From B1SED10-16 sp046498365 (GTDB lineage: Bacteria; Desulfobacterota; Desulfobacteria; Desulfobacterales; Desulfosalsimonadaceae), in contig JAWOAV010000034.1 of the NCBI GenBank assembly GCA_046498365.1, forward strand, positions 1 to 31,371: DNA of 31,371 nt, read 5' to 3'. The notes under the pieces were generated by a model. That model was given only the letters and a program-made list of their open reading frames with translations. It ran no database searches and was not told the DNA's origin. Position numbers and translations under genes: made by a program. This document shows positions 1 through 7,946 of the stretch, in pieces. Position 1 is the first letter of the stretch; each line of letters begins with the position of its first letter.

Positions 1-1
1 G

Positions 2-229
2 GCGCAAACACTTTTCAAATACGGCATCTTTCCTGAAGACGTGCTTTTCCTGGGAAATGACATGCGCAACGACATCCTTCCCGCACGCCGGATTGGATTT
101 CAAACCGCCCTGTTCGCCGGAGACCGCCGCTCTCTCAGGCTTTGCCGGGACGGCCCCTGCTGCCAGGATGTTCGCCCGGAGATCATCATCACCGTCCCTT
201 CCCGGCTCCCGGAGATGGCTGGGGCCTGA
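2..229 (+). CDS. HAD-family hydrolase, C-terminal fragment
   Basis: Partial gene; the 5' end lies outside the window and reading is open from the first bases. The visible 75 residues include EDVLFLGNDMRNDI, which matches the late acidic motif (motif IV, GDxxxD-like) of haloacid dehalogenase hydrolases, followed by the usual PARRIGFQTALFAGD stretch where the sugar- or phospho-substrate enzymes of this superfamily turn back into the Rossmann core. The substrate cannot be told because the catalytic DxD and the cap domain are missing. The last 25 residues or so are Cys/Pro-rich and unlike the family, so they are probably a variable tail. The family call is fairly safe; the specific function is unknown. 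Confidence 0.65.
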   Translation, partial: AQTLFKYGIFPEDVLFLGNDMRNDILPARRIGFQTALFAGDRRSLRLCRDGPCCQDVRPEIIITVPSRLPEMAGA

Positions 230-271
230 ACGCCTGGTTCAAAACAAGGAATGCACGCCATCTCAAAAAAA

Positions 272-361
272 AGATCAAGTCGGGCAGAAAATGCAGAGAA
301 GGTGGTTTTTACCAGTAGAGATCAAGTCGGGCGGAAAATCCGGACAGGGTGGTTTTTACCA
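272..361. repeat. Two tandem 43-bp imperfect repeats
   Basis: Two direct units, 272-314 and 319-361, each begin AGATCAAGTCGGGC and end GGTGGTTTTTACCA, with a 47-bp period. They differ mainly in the middle (ATGCAGAGAA versus TCCGGACAGG). Each unit ends in a short self-complementary GGT...ACC stretch around the T-run. They fill the space between the hydrolase fragment and the FmdB-type gene; no coding signal is seen in this 292-bp gap. Confidence 0.75.
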
Positions 362-401
362 CAGAGGACACCGAGGAGACACAGAGATTCACAGAGAAAA
401 A
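359..401. repeat. CACAGAGGACAC-type low-complexity element
   Basis: Quasi-periodic purine-rich sequence of the form CACAGAGGACACCGAGGAG followed by ACACAGAG and TTCACAGAG. Sequences of this style recur in intergenic DNA of many unrelated bacterial genomes (recalled, not searched). It abuts the second 43-bp unit directly. No function can be read from it. Confidence 0.55.
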
Positions 402-449
402 CAATAAAAAAGGCCATGCAATGATGCGTTGTGGAAACGCGGATTCGAT

Positions 450-479
450 TTGACAAATCTCTATCAAAACAGCTATTAT
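450..479 (+). promoter_or_regulatory. Probable sigma-70 promoter of the FmdB-type gene
   Basis: A perfect -35 hexamer TTGACA (450-455) is followed after 18 bp by TATTAT (474-479), inside an AT-rich stretch. The expected start of transcription is near 486, giving a leader of about 35 nt with the Shine-Dalgarno GGGAGA at 511-516. Confidence 0.6.
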
Positions 480-521
480 TATTATTTTATATTTTAATAA
501 AAACCATAAAGGGAGAAACCA

Positions 522-767
522 ATGCCGATATATGAATTTCGTTGTCTGAAATGTGGAAACGTTCAGGAAGTCATCGTGACCAAAAGTGAATCCGACAGCG
601 TGGAAATGAAATGCAATGCCTGTGAGAGCAGCGACCTGGAACGGGTGCTGAGCGCGGCCAGCTATACCATGGGGGCTTCCGCAAGCGGTCCCCGGCCCAA
701 CGTTTCAACCAAAACCTGCGGGGAAAACACCTGCGGAACCCTCAACATTCCCGGCCCGACCCGATAG
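522..767 (+). CDS. FmdB/regulatory-type zinc-ribbon protein
   Basis: An 81-residue protein that starts MPIYEFRCLKCG, the hallmark opening of the FmdB/CxxC-CxxC small zinc-ribbon family. Two knuckles, C8-x2-C11 and C32-x2-C35, would bind one Zn ion. The C-terminal half (A/S/G-rich, then CGENTCG) is low-complexity and adds a second Cys pair. The start is set by GGGAGA six bases upstream of the ATG. Members are widespread and often called 'putative regulatory protein', but no molecular role is established for the family. It has its own promoter and stands alone between a repeat region and a convergent gene. Confidence 0.85.
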   Translation: MPIYEFRCLKCGNVQEVIVTKSESDSVEMKCNACESSDLERVLSAASYTMGASASGPRPNVSTKTCGENTCGTLNIPGPTR

Positions 768-861
768 GGCAGCAGCGGGATCACACGATCTGCAAGCATC
801 ATCCTCATATTGAACCACGATTTTGGTGCGCCGGTTTTTTGCCTGCCGGCGCCCGGAATCT

Positions 862-1518
862 TCAAAACGAGCGGATCTCGACTTCCGCCCGGTTGTTTTC
901 AATCTCGGCGTACGCATACCTGCCGCTTCCCAGTTGCCCCGGATTGACAATCCATGTTTTTCCTATACGATCTGTTGCTACGGCTTCGTGAATATGTCCG
1001 GTAAAACATACCAGGGGCTGATATTCCTCAATGAACGCATGCAGCATCTGGCTTCCCACGTGTTGGCCGGAATTCAGCTTGTCACAGGCCGTGTTAGCCG
1101 GCGGCTGGTGGGAAACCAGTACCATGGGGGAATCCGGCTGCAGCATCGCTTTTGCTTGATCGAGAAAGCGGCGCAAGTCCGTCTCGGCATACTCGATGGG
1201 CGTATGAAACGGGGTAACGAGGGATCCGCCAAGCCCCAGAAATCCGATGCCGTCTATGGTTTGTGCCCGGGCGTGCAGGTTGATCCCCTTCTCCTCCAGG
1301 TAGTCCACCACTTCCGGGTAGTCACAGTTTCCGTGTACCGCCAGTACCCGCGGCGCATACCGGCAGACCGGCCCGATCACCTGTCCGGCTTCCCGGGCGC
1401 CGCCGAAATGGGTGATATCGCCGGCAACGCATGCAACATCGGATTGTTGCAGCTGTGTTCTTATTTTTTCGATTGGCTCCGCTTTTCCATGAATGTCGGT
1501 TAGCGCGAGTATGATCAT
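862..1518 (-). CDS. Calcineurin-like metallophosphoesterase (YfcE/MJ0936 type)
   Basis: A 218-residue single-domain phosphoesterase. All the dimetal motifs are visible in order: D8-x-H10 (LTDIHG), GDI near residue 33, GNCD near 63 (the Cys variant of GNHD typical of this subfamily), SHQPP near 140 and GHIHE near 175, followed by NPGQLGSGR, the usual C-terminal signature. Such enzymes hydrolyse phosphodiesters or phosphomonoesters; the physiological substrate is not predictable. I chose the ATG at 1518 with AAGGA about eight bases upstream over an in-frame TTG nine bases earlier. It converges on the FmdB-type gene and is divergent from amrA, sharing a 125-bp intergenic region. Confidence 0.88.
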   Translation of the reverse strand: MIILALTDIHGKAEPIEKIRTQLQQSDVACVAGDITHFGGAREAGQVIGPVCRYAPRVLAVHGNCDYPEVVDYLEEKGINLHARAQTIDGIGFLGLGGSLVTPFHTPIEYAETDLRRFLDQAKAMLQPDSPMVLVSHQPPANTACDKLNSGQHVGSQMLHAFIEEYQPLVCFTGHIHEAVATDRIGKTWIVNPGQLGSGRYAYAEIENNRAEVEIRSF

Positions 1519-1577
1519 CCCTTGCAATCCTTTACAGTTTTGCTCGTCATGAAAACAATGGGTTCAAAAATCGTTCT

Positions 1578-1605
1578 TTGCTATGGGCCAAATATATTAT
1601 ATTAT
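1578..1605 (+). promoter_or_regulatory. Candidate promoter for amrA
   Basis: TTGCTA (1578-1583) and TATTAT (1600-1605) are spaced 16 bp apart within a strongly AT-rich tract between two divergent genes. The -35 is only a partial match, and overlapping alternatives (TATATT, ATTATA) exist, so the exact hexamers are uncertain. Confidence 0.35.
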
Positions 1606-1643
1606 ACCCAAAACGACAATAACGGTTTTATGGGGTGCAACAG

Positions 1644-2237
1644 ATGAATACCAATAGCAGCGACAGTCTTCCCGGGGAAAAAGGCGAACTCCTCCTTGCG
1701 CTGGCCAGAAAAACCATAGCCGAGCGACTGGGCCTGGCGTACGAAGGATTGCCCGGACTGGAAGACAAATTGACGGATAAGGCATTTGATGACAGGCGGG
1801 GCACGTTTGTCACGCTGAAACGCGGGGGGCAGTTGAGAGGGTGCATCGGAAACCTGGCGCCCGAAAACCCAATCCGGCACGGAATTGCGGAAAATGCCGT
1901 CAATGCGGCATTCAACGATCCGCGCTTCGCTCCCCTGCGCCGGGAGGAATTTGATTCAATCCAGTTGGAAATCAGCCTTCTCACCGAACCCGCATTGCTG
2001 GATTACAACGGACCGGAGGACCTCCTGGCGAAGCTGACGCCCGGGGAGGACGGCGTGATTATCCGCAAAGGGATGCACAGCGCCACCTTTTTGCCCCAGG
2101 TGTGGGATCAGCTTCCGGACAAGGAGGCGTTTCTGAGTCATCTCTGCCTGAAAGCGGGCCTTGCCGCCGATGAGTGGAAAAGAGGGGATCTGCTGGTCTA
2201 CACCTACCGCGTGCAGTATTTTGAGGAAAATCCCTAA
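1644..2237 (+). CDS. amrA: AMMECR1-domain protein (AmmeMemoRadiSam system protein A)
   Basis: A 197-residue AMMECR1-domain protein. The invariant LRGCIG motif is at residues 64-69 (C67), followed by the conserved NAVNAAFNDPRFAPL segment and a VW.QLP...EFL-like region. The family accompanies a Memo-like dioxygenase (AmrB) and a radical SAM protein in the AmmeMemoRadiSam set, whose biochemical role is not established. Neither AmrB nor the cognate radical SAM enzyme is in the window. The start is the ATG preceded by GGGG at 1632-1635; a GTG nine bases upstream lies inside that ribosome-binding site and is rejected. The next gene begins three bases after the stop, so the two are probably cotranscribed. 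Confidence 0.85.
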   Translation: MNTNSSDSLPGEKGELLLALARKTIAERLGLAYEGLPGLEDKLTDKAFDDRRGTFVTLKRGGQLRGCIGNLAPENPIRHGIAENAVNAAFNDPRFAPLRREEFDSIQLEISLLTEPALLDYNGPEDLLAKLTPGEDGVIIRKGMHSATFLPQVWDQLPDKEAFLSHLCLKAGLAADEWKRGDLLVYTYRVQYFEENP

Positions 2238-2240
2238 CCC

Positions 2241-2834
2241 ATGGGGCATGGTTTCTTTATGCATCCTGACAGGCCTGTATACGTTTCTTTCTGCCGGTGG
2301 GTGCTTGTCCTGGTGCTTATAACCGTCATTGCAGGCGCATGTCTTTGTCTGTCCGGCTGCACCACAAAAGAAACACGTATCATGGAGGTTACCGCCTACT
2401 GCGGATGCGGGAGCTGCTGCGGCTGGCAAAGGGGGACGTCCAAATGCCTTCGGCTCGATTTCTGGAATAAAACCATTTCCGCCGGTGCGCAAAAAGGGCG
2501 CCCCTATTCCGGCCTGACCGCTTCTGGTACAAAACCGCGCCAGCCGCGCCCGGGGCTGTTTTCTGTGGACAGCCTGCTGAAACCGTGGATGATACCAATC
2601 CGAATCCTCTTTTTCCCCTGGCTGCTTTTGCCGCGCGATGGCACTATCGCCGCGGACACCCGCCATTACCCGTTTGGGACGCGCATGTATGTTCCTGGAT
2701 ACGGGTACGGGGTGGTGGAGGACCGGGGGAGCGCCATTGCAGGACCCGGCATCATCGATGTCTACCATCGCTCCCATGGAAGCGCCCTTCAATGGGGACG
2801 GCAGAGTCTCGAGGTTACGATTTACTGGGATTGA
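2241..2834 (+). CDS. 3D-domain lipoprotein, probable peptidoglycan-active protein
   Basis: A 197-residue secreted protein. Residues 17-36 form a hydrophobic signal segment ending in lipobox LSGC, which predicts a lipid-anchored Cys40. A Cys-rich motif (TAYCGCGSCCGW, 51-62) begins the domain, and the C-terminal part (about 138-197) has the three-aspartate pattern: AADTRHYPFGT, VVEDRGSAI and IIDVYH. This is the 3D domain found in MltA-type lytic transglycosylases and YabE/Rpf-like proteins, where the Asp residues are catalytic or structural. A full MltA barrel is absent. About 60 residues between the Cys motif and the 3D core are an insertion, including a hydrophobic stretch near 120-130. An alternative start is the ATG at 2259. 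It follows amrA by three bases. Confidence 0.78.
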   Translation: MGHGFFMHPDRPVYVSFCRWVLVLVLITVIAGACLCLSGCTTKETRIMEVTAYCGCGSCCGWQRGTSKCLRLDFWNKTISAGAQKGRPYSGLTASGTKPRQPRPGLFSVDSLLKPWMIPIRILFFPWLLLPRDGTIAADTRHYPFGTRMYVPGYGYGVVEDRGSAIAGPGIIDVYHRSHGSALQWGRQSLEVTIYWD

Positions 2835-2867
2835 CAAGGGGCGATGAGCGCAAAGGCTGGCGCGATG

Positions 2868-3818
2868 TCATTGGGAAAAATCCGACGCCTCTTTGCATAC
2901 ATAATACAGCTCTGCCCCGGAGGATGTGATCGTGACCCTCCCCTTTGCAACAAGACGATCGAGGATCTTTACCGCCAGCGAAGGATTGACATGTAAAGCA
3001 GTGGCAATATCATTGATGGTGCAGGGGCGCCGCAGAAGCATATCTACGAGCGCCTGTTCAGGCAGTTCCTCTTCAACCGGGGCATCTGGATTTTCTTTAA
3101 ATTCTGCGATCACCGAAGCGCTGCCGCCGATCGATTCCGCAATGGCGCAGAGAGCATCTCTGTCAACGGCGGTGACAAAGGCTTCTGCTGGAGGGCGTAC
3201 GGCGGTATTCAGATGAACCTTGTCCGGACGAATACGCTGCACCATCTGTTTTATTTTTTCCACATGCGCTGCGGAGGTGTTGATATTTTCAATAAAAAAA
3301 ATTTCCAGCCAGATTTTACCTGTATACTCCGTTGAAAACGATAGGATCCCGTCAAGCAATCGGTCAAAAGAGATGTCCGGATGGGGACGATTGATTTTTT
3401 TAAACGTTTCTTCATCCGCGGCATCCAGGGACGGCAGCACGACATCGGCCGCAAGCAGATCCTGTCTGACCTTTTGATCCCACAGCATCGAACCGTTTGT
3501 CAGAACCGCCACGGGGATATCCGTCATTTTTTTTATGCCCCGTATAATGTCGCCGGTTTCCCGATTAAGGGTGGGCTCTCCGGAACCGCCGAGGGTAATG
3601 TGATCCGCCCTTACGCCGGCTTGCAGCTTTTGTTCTATCGCTTTGAATATATTTTCTCCAAAGCCGAAATTCCTTCTTGTCACGGTGGGGCTTTTTGTCG
3701 GGCCGATCTGGCAGTAGATGCAGTCAAAGCTGCATACCTTGTACGGCACCATGTCAACGCCCAGGGACAACCCCAGCCGCCGTGACGTTACGGGTCCATA
3801 AATCGGAGATTTTCCCAT
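2868..3818 (-). CDS. Radical SAM protein, COG0731/TYW1-like, with C-terminal winged helix
   Basis: A 316-residue protein. The CX3CX2C cluster motif is C29-SFD-C33-IY-C36, followed by GGSGEPTLN, the glycine-rich S-adenosylmethionine-binding motif, near residues 78-86. The opening GPVTSRRLGLSLGVD is typical of the COG0731 branch related to wybutosine enzymes, but bacterial members have no known substrate. The last 70 residues (MLLRRPCTINDIATALHV onward) look like a winged helix-turn-helix, which suggests nucleic-acid contact. The start at 3818 has GAGG seven bases upstream; an ATG six codons earlier overlaps that site and is less likely. It is a stand-alone gene about 90 bp downstream of the glycosyltransferase stop. 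It is not the AmmeMemoRadiSam enzyme, which belongs to a different (PflA-like) group. Confidence 0.82.
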   Translation of the reverse strand: MGKSPIYGPVTSRRLGLSLGVDMVPYKVCSFDCIYCQIGPTKSPTVTRRNFGFGENIFKAIEQKLQAGVRADHITLGGSGEPTLNRETGDIIRGIKKMTDIPVAVLTNGSMLWDQKVRQDLLAADVVLPSLDAADEETFKKINRPHPDISFDRLLDGILSFSTEYTGKIWLEIFFIENINTSAAHVEKIKQMVQRIRPDKVHLNTAVRPPAEAFVTAVDRDALCAIAESIGGSASVIAEFKENPDAPVEEELPEQALVDMLLRRPCTINDIATALHVNPSLAVKILDRLVAKGRVTITSSGAELYYVCKEASDFSQ

Positions 3819-3862
3819 CGTCTTTCCTCTTTGCATTCCGTATGCGCACCCGCCGCCGGACC

Positions 3863-3898
3863 TCTAAAAGCCGCCGAAGCGGACCCGGACTTCCCGGG
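3863..3898 (-). terminator. Candidate terminator after the glycosyltransferase gene
   Basis: Read on the minus strand, a CCCGG/CCGGG hairpin (3884-3898) is followed by CCGC-TTCG-GCGG, a UUCG tetraloop hairpin (3871-3882), and then CTTTTAGA. The second stem has only 4 bp and the T-run is short, so this would be a weak intrinsic terminator. Confidence 0.35.
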
Positions 3899-3910
3899 CG
3901 TCTTATGGCG

Positions 3911-5209
3911 TCACCCGGTGTCCTCTTCCTTGCCAATGGAATCCGCAATCGCTTCAACCTTGCTCGAAAGCAGGTCCCACTCGGTTCGAAGGCCATGAAG
4001 AAGGCCTTCCCAGGCGCCGATCATCGTGTGATACTCCGCAGCCGGCTTCAATTGCTTCTGCAGCGTGCGTTCGTAAAGCGCCGAGAGTTTTTCTGCCATT
4101 TTCATCCGGTCAAACCCGCGGGCCGTAGCAAGGGCATTCTCTTTCCAGGAAACGTTTCCATCGGGGTCTTTGCTCCAATCAGCGATGGCCTTGGCAAAAT
4201 CGGCAGGGGAGGCATCCGAAGGCAACAGGCGGCCATTTTCATTGTCCGACAACACTTCCCGCACGCCGGATGCATCTATGGCAATAACCGGGGTGCCCGC
4301 CGCCATGGCTTCGGCGACAACCAGCCCCTGGGTTTCCGACATAGAGGAAAAAACAAACAGATCCATGGCCCAATAGGCGTTGATCAGGTCATCTCCCGTT
4401 TTCTTTCCGGCCAGAATCAGACGATCCCCAAGGCCCTCATCCGCAAAGGACTGCTTCAAGCGTTTTTGCTCAGGCCCTTCCCCCACAACCAGAAATCTGC
4501 TTTTTTTGTCCTTGTCGTGCTGCGCGAGATATATTCTAACGGCTTTGGCCAAAAAGCCAAGATTTTTCTCCGGCGCCAGCCGACCCACGTGGCCGATCAG
4601 CCGAACGCTTTCATCGATTCCGGCCTGTTCCCGGAAACGGTTTCCCTCCCCTTTTTGAAATGCGTCCCAATCGATGCCGGTCGGAATTTCCGCCACCGGC
4701 TGGGTGACCCCCCGTTTTTTTAACAGCGCTGCAATGCTCCGGCTGGGTGCGATAACGGAGGTACAGCAATTGGCATAGGCCGTTGAAAGGCTGATAACGA
4801 ATTTTTTCATGGTATTTGACGATAACACGTAATGCGCATATTCCTCGTACCGGGTGTGATGAGTGAACACAATGGGCAGAGACCTCCTCCCGGCCGTACG
4901 CATGGCGGCATCGCCCAGCAGATACGGATGGTGGCTGTGTATGATGTCCGGCGAAAAATCATCCATTTTCTGGGAAATCAAAAAGGGGGATGGAATACTG
5001 GCGGAGAAATCGCTGCCATTGAAATTCTGTATCGCCGGTATCCGCATTACGTGGTCCTCGTTTTCCTCTTTCGGCTGGGAATGAAACCGGGGGGCGACCA
5101 CCAGGACCCGGTGGCCGAGTTTTCGAAGATCTTCTGCAAAGCAGGAAACGGAGCGCGCCACTCCGCCGACGTGCGGAAGATAGGTGTTGGTAAACATGCA
5201 TATGTTCAT
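3911..5209 (-). CDS. GT4-family glycosyltransferase
   Basis: A 432-residue GT-B fold glycosyltransferase. The N-terminal domain opens MFTNTYLPHVGGVARSV, the glycine-rich acceptor-side loop of family GT4, and THHTRYEEYAHY (116-127) resembles glycolipid alpha-glucosyl/mannosyl transferases. The C-terminal domain has GHVGRLAPEKN (206-216, with the donor-phosphate Arg/Lys pair) and the EX7E motif E292/E300 in SETQGLVVAEAMAAGTPV. It probably uses a nucleotide-sugar donor at the inner membrane face; donor and acceptor are unknown. Its ATG overlaps the TGA of the upstream glycosidase-like gene by four bases (ATGA), so the pair is translationally coupled. Confidence 0.87.
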   Translation of the reverse strand: MNICMFTNTYLPHVGGVARSVSCFAEDLRKLGHRVLVVAPRFHSQPKEENEDHVMRIPAIQNFNGSDFSASIPSPFLISQKMDDFSPDIIHSHHPYLLGDAAMRTAGRRSLPIVFTHHTRYEEYAHYVLSSNTMKKFVISLSTAYANCCTSVIAPSRSIAALLKKRGVTQPVAEIPTGIDWDAFQKGEGNRFREQAGIDESVRLIGHVGRLAPEKNLGFLAKAVRIYLAQHDKDKKSRFLVVGEGPEQKRLKQSFADEGLGDRLILAGKKTGDDLINAYWAMDLFVFSSMSETQGLVVAEAMAAGTPVIAIDASGVREVLSDNENGRLLPSDASPADFAKAIADWSKDPDGNVSWKENALATARGFDRMKMAEKLSALYERTLQKQLKPAAEYHTMIGAWEGLLHGLRTEWDLLSSKVEAIADSIGKEEDTG

Positions 5210-7464
5210 ATCTTTTCAACCTCCAGCGTAAGCGATCCTTCCCTGTGTTCCGTGTACAGCCTGCGGACAAAGCCGGGAATCCGAATGTCGATTTCCGGCG
5301 GATAACCGCGCCATTGATTGTCGAGCGTGACGTTCGCTCCCCGATCCGTCTTTTCAACGCTTACCGATACCGGCCCGAACGGGGTGGCTGTGGGGCCATA
5401 AACCACCGGCGCTTTATCGTCGATCCATTCCGGAAACAGGCCGGAGCCGATCACCAGCCGGCCCGCTTCTTCCCGGACAAACATGTTTCGGATGATCATC
5501 AAAAATTCTGCGGCAGCCCACCCGTGCTGGCCGTCCCCCATGCAGCCGCCGCCGGTCAGGGGATGAATGGCCTCGGGCCACTGTCCGGTCGGGGACGCAA
5601 GGTCGACTACTTTTTCAATCAGATCCCGATACCGCACATCTCCGTGGCGCATAAGGGTCTGGGCAATATCCAGGGTCAGGTATACGTTGATCCCGGAATG
5701 AATCATGTCCTGGAAAAAGGCGCCCCGGTGAAAGCAGCTGTCTATCAGGTAATCCGCCGTGTTGGCAATGAGGGAATCACCGGCAGGCAGAAGCTGCAGC
5801 GGGTAGTCGGCCACGAGCGAACCGATAGCCCCCGCGTCCATCCGGCGATAGGGGGATGCGGGGATGCACCCCTGGCTCTTGGCACCGGGAATGTTTTCGA
5901 TAGAAGAAAAGATCGTTTGTTCAAAATTCGCTGCGTATTGATCAAACCGGTCGCCCAGTCCGGACGAATGATATTTGCGGGCAATTTTCGCCGCGGTCTG
6001 CAGCCCGGCCAGCCCCCAGAAATTATCCCAATAGTAAAAGTCATTGGGGCCGAGATGTTCGGCGGAAAAACCCGCCGGCAAAAGGCCTTCGTGGGGCCGC
6101 CCTGATTTTTTGCGGGTCCGTTTCTTTTGGATCCACATCCCTCCCTTGAAAATCGCATCGAGCCATTTGGCCGAAGGACGGGTTCCGGTAAGATCCAAAT
6201 ACCGTCCCAGTATCCAGAGCACCTGGCCGTTGGAATCCCATTCCCCCTGCTGACTCTGGAAATATCCGGAGATCTTCCGGCGCTCCGGAAAACTGTCAAG
6301 ATGGCGGTAGGCGCGATCCAGAAGATTGACGCCCATCATGGCATTGATCATCAGGCACGCATCCCGGAACCAGAATCGAAAGTAGGTGTAGGGTCCGGGG
6401 ACCGCGTCTCCGGCGGACAAGAGCAGAATCGTTGAAAGAGCGGTGTCGTAGAGCCGCTGTATCCGATCATCCGGCACCGTGAGACGCGCTGCGCCTTCAA
6501 GGTTCTTTTCCCAGAAGTCAGGCGGGGGGATTCGCACCGTCCGGCCCGGCGGCAGATCCCGGGAGATGTCGGCAGAAATTTTAATATGGCGGGACTTTCC
6601 GGATATGGGGAAAAAGGCGGCGGACGTGGCCAGGCCGACGCCGCAATGAATCTTTTGCTCCGTTTCCGGACCACTGTATTGATGCACCACATCCCCGTCG
6701 AGATAGTTCGAAAAAAGGACTTTTTCAGGCTCCTGGTCAAGATATACACGGGTATGCCGATTTACCACCCAGAAACATGCCGGGTCTTTTTCAAACCGGA
6801 GGTTTTCGATAAACTGAATTCCCTCCGGATTATACGGCCGTATGGCAATCACGAGCCAGGCCTCTTTTTCCGAGGAGGCTTCCGCTTCCATGCAGGCATA
6901 AAAACGGCCATTTTCATGCGTCATCCGTATGGTCGTGTCCAGGACGAAACCGTCCTTTTCCAGATGCGTATCCACCGCAAGGGGGGACTGCTGTATCTCC
7001 TGTGCGGCCGTTTCCAGCCGGGAAGGGATGAACCAGGTGCCGTCCTTGGCAATAATCCAGCAGTCAATGGACCAGCCGTCATACAAGGGCGTAAACAACC
7101 CCTGCGGATCCACGATGGGATAGGCAGCCACATCCGGATACCCCACCGCTGTCCAGTTCCTGTGGGTGAGATTGACATGGGAAAAGGAAAAGCCCCTGGG
7201 GATAAAACTCGCAGCGTTCGGGTCGAACTGTCTTTCCGCCCAGAAGGGCCATATCCAGTCCAGATTGTACTGGATCACCCGGGAGTTGATAAGCCCGCGG
7301 GCATGAAAAATAATGCCCGCCCGGAGCAGCTCTATGGGCTCCTGGACCTCGGACGGCTGGGAAAAGCGACGGACCCGGGCAATGAGATTCAACGGATCGA
7401 TAATGCCGAAACGCCTCGCAGCGCTTTTGAGCAGGAATTTCCATGGTAAAAATCGTGTAATCAT
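5206..7464 (-). CDS. Six-hairpin (alpha/alpha-barrel) glycosidase-like protein
   Basis: A 752-residue protein that I do not recognise as a named enzyme. The first 330 or so residues look like a beta-rich N-terminal domain. From about residue 330, repeated helical segments match the six-hairpin glycosidase fold used by GH15, GH63 and glycogen-debranching enzymes. FRFWFRDACLMINAMM (about 362-377), HEGLLPAGF (about 458-466) and QWPEAIHPLTGGGCMGDGQHGW (about 628-648, with candidate catalytic Glu near 459 and 631) are the best-conserved-looking parts. There is no signal peptide, so the protein is cytoplasmic. The frame stays open 26 codons further upstream, but that part is translated from the dispersed repeat element, so the ATG at 7464 is preferred; no strong Shine-Dalgarno is visible. 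It is coupled to the GT4 gene, suggesting synthesis or turnover of one glycoside. Confidence 0.7.
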   Translation of the reverse strand: MITRFLPWKFLLKSAARRFGIIDPLNLIARVRRFSQPSEVQEPIELLRAGIIFHARGLINSRVIQYNLDWIWPFWAERQFDPNAASFIPRGFSFSHVNLTHRNWTAVGYPDVAAYPIVDPQGLFTPLYDGWSIDCWIIAKDGTWFIPSRLETAAQEIQQSPLAVDTHLEKDGFVLDTTIRMTHENGRFYACMEAEASSEKEAWLVIAIRPYNPEGIQFIENLRFEKDPACFWVVNRHTRVYLDQEPEKVLFSNYLDGDVVHQYSGPETEQKIHCGVGLATSAAFFPISGKSRHIKISADISRDLPPGRTVRIPPPDFWEKNLEGAARLTVPDDRIQRLYDTALSTILLLSAGDAVPGPYTYFRFWFRDACLMINAMMGVNLLDRAYRHLDSFPERRKISGYFQSQQGEWDSNGQVLWILGRYLDLTGTRPSAKWLDAIFKGGMWIQKKRTRKKSGRPHEGLLPAGFSAEHLGPNDFYYWDNFWGLAGLQTAAKIARKYHSSGLGDRFDQYAANFEQTIFSSIENIPGAKSQGCIPASPYRRMDAGAIGSLVADYPLQLLPAGDSLIANTADYLIDSCFHRGAFFQDMIHSGINVYLTLDIAQTLMRHGDVRYRDLIEKVVDLASPTGQWPEAIHPLTGGGCMGDGQHGWAAAEFLMIIRNMFVREEAGRLVIGSGLFPEWIDDKAPVVYGPTATPFGPVSVSVEKTDRGANVTLDNQWRGYPPEIDIRIPGFVRRLYTEHREGSLTLEVEKI

Positions 7465-7502
7465 GAGCAGTAAATATAATCGTCCTGTGAATTTTTTCAA
7501 TC

Positions 7503-7660
7503 TTGACGGCTTCGTAAAAAGGCCAATATCTGCGTTGCGCACAATTTTTATAGAATCTCACGTACGGCTAAGTACTCTCAATTCTTCAAAAATTGCACGC
7601 GCCTTGATCTTGAACTTTTTACTTTGCCGTCCAAAATTGACTTTTTACAGGCTCATCAAT
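7503..7660 (+). repeat. Dispersed palindromic element, copy 1 (158 bp)
   Basis: Starts TTGACGGCTTCGTAAAAAG and ends GGCTCATCAAT. The left arm (to about 7555) pairs imperfectly with an internal right arm that ends near CCGTC at 7631; the outer tail repeats the ACTTTTTAC motif. The centre holds CACGTACGGCTAAGTACT. It lies between the divergent glycosidase-like and S1 genes, directly upstream of the former. Confidence 0.85.
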
Positions 7661-7946
7661 CCTTGATGATGGCCCATCCGAATACTTTTGGTAAAAGTCG
7701 TAATCAGAAAGCAAAAAACAGATACAGGACGTTTCCGGGATAAAAACAGGATGGATTAAGATTCCCGGCAAATATTTACACATAATTTCTTTATCGGCTC
7801 CCCTGGTTATGGTAAGACGTATACGTGCAGCATCCGGCAGGCATGACCGTCGCTTTCCTGCCAGGCATTGCAGCGGCTGTTTTCGACGGGAACAGCCGCA
7901 ACCGGCGGCAAACGATATTTACAAGACAACCAACCAGGAGCAGCAA
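7661..7946 (+). promoter_or_regulatory. Leader of the S1-domain gene with a 9-bp perfect hairpin
   Basis: This stretch holds no gene. No clean promoter could be fixed, although AT-rich DNA around 7770-7800 is suitable. A perfect inverted repeat, GCGGCTGTT (7873-7881) and AACAGCCGC (7891-7899) with a 9-nt loop, ends 47 nt before the S1 start codon and would lie in the mRNA leader. Leader structures are used for autoregulation of S1 in other bacteria; the same role here is inference. Confidence 0.45.

Noticed and set aside
57..407. 116-residue reading on the plus strand
   Set aside because: It overlaps the HAD fragment out of frame and then runs through the tandem and CACAGAGG repeats.
828..852. 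GCGCCGG/CCGGCGC inverted repeat between two convergent genes as a terminator
   Set aside because: The T-run is in the loop, not after the stem, on either strand; 7-bp stem only.
2868..3818. AmmeMemoRadiSam radical SAM partner for the nearby amrA
   Set aside because: Its sequence is of the COG0731 type with a winged helix, not the PflA-like partner, and it is on the opposite strand.
7079..7561. 160-residue minus-strand reading
   Set aside because: Starts in the dispersed repeat and then overlaps the glycosidase-like gene in another frame.
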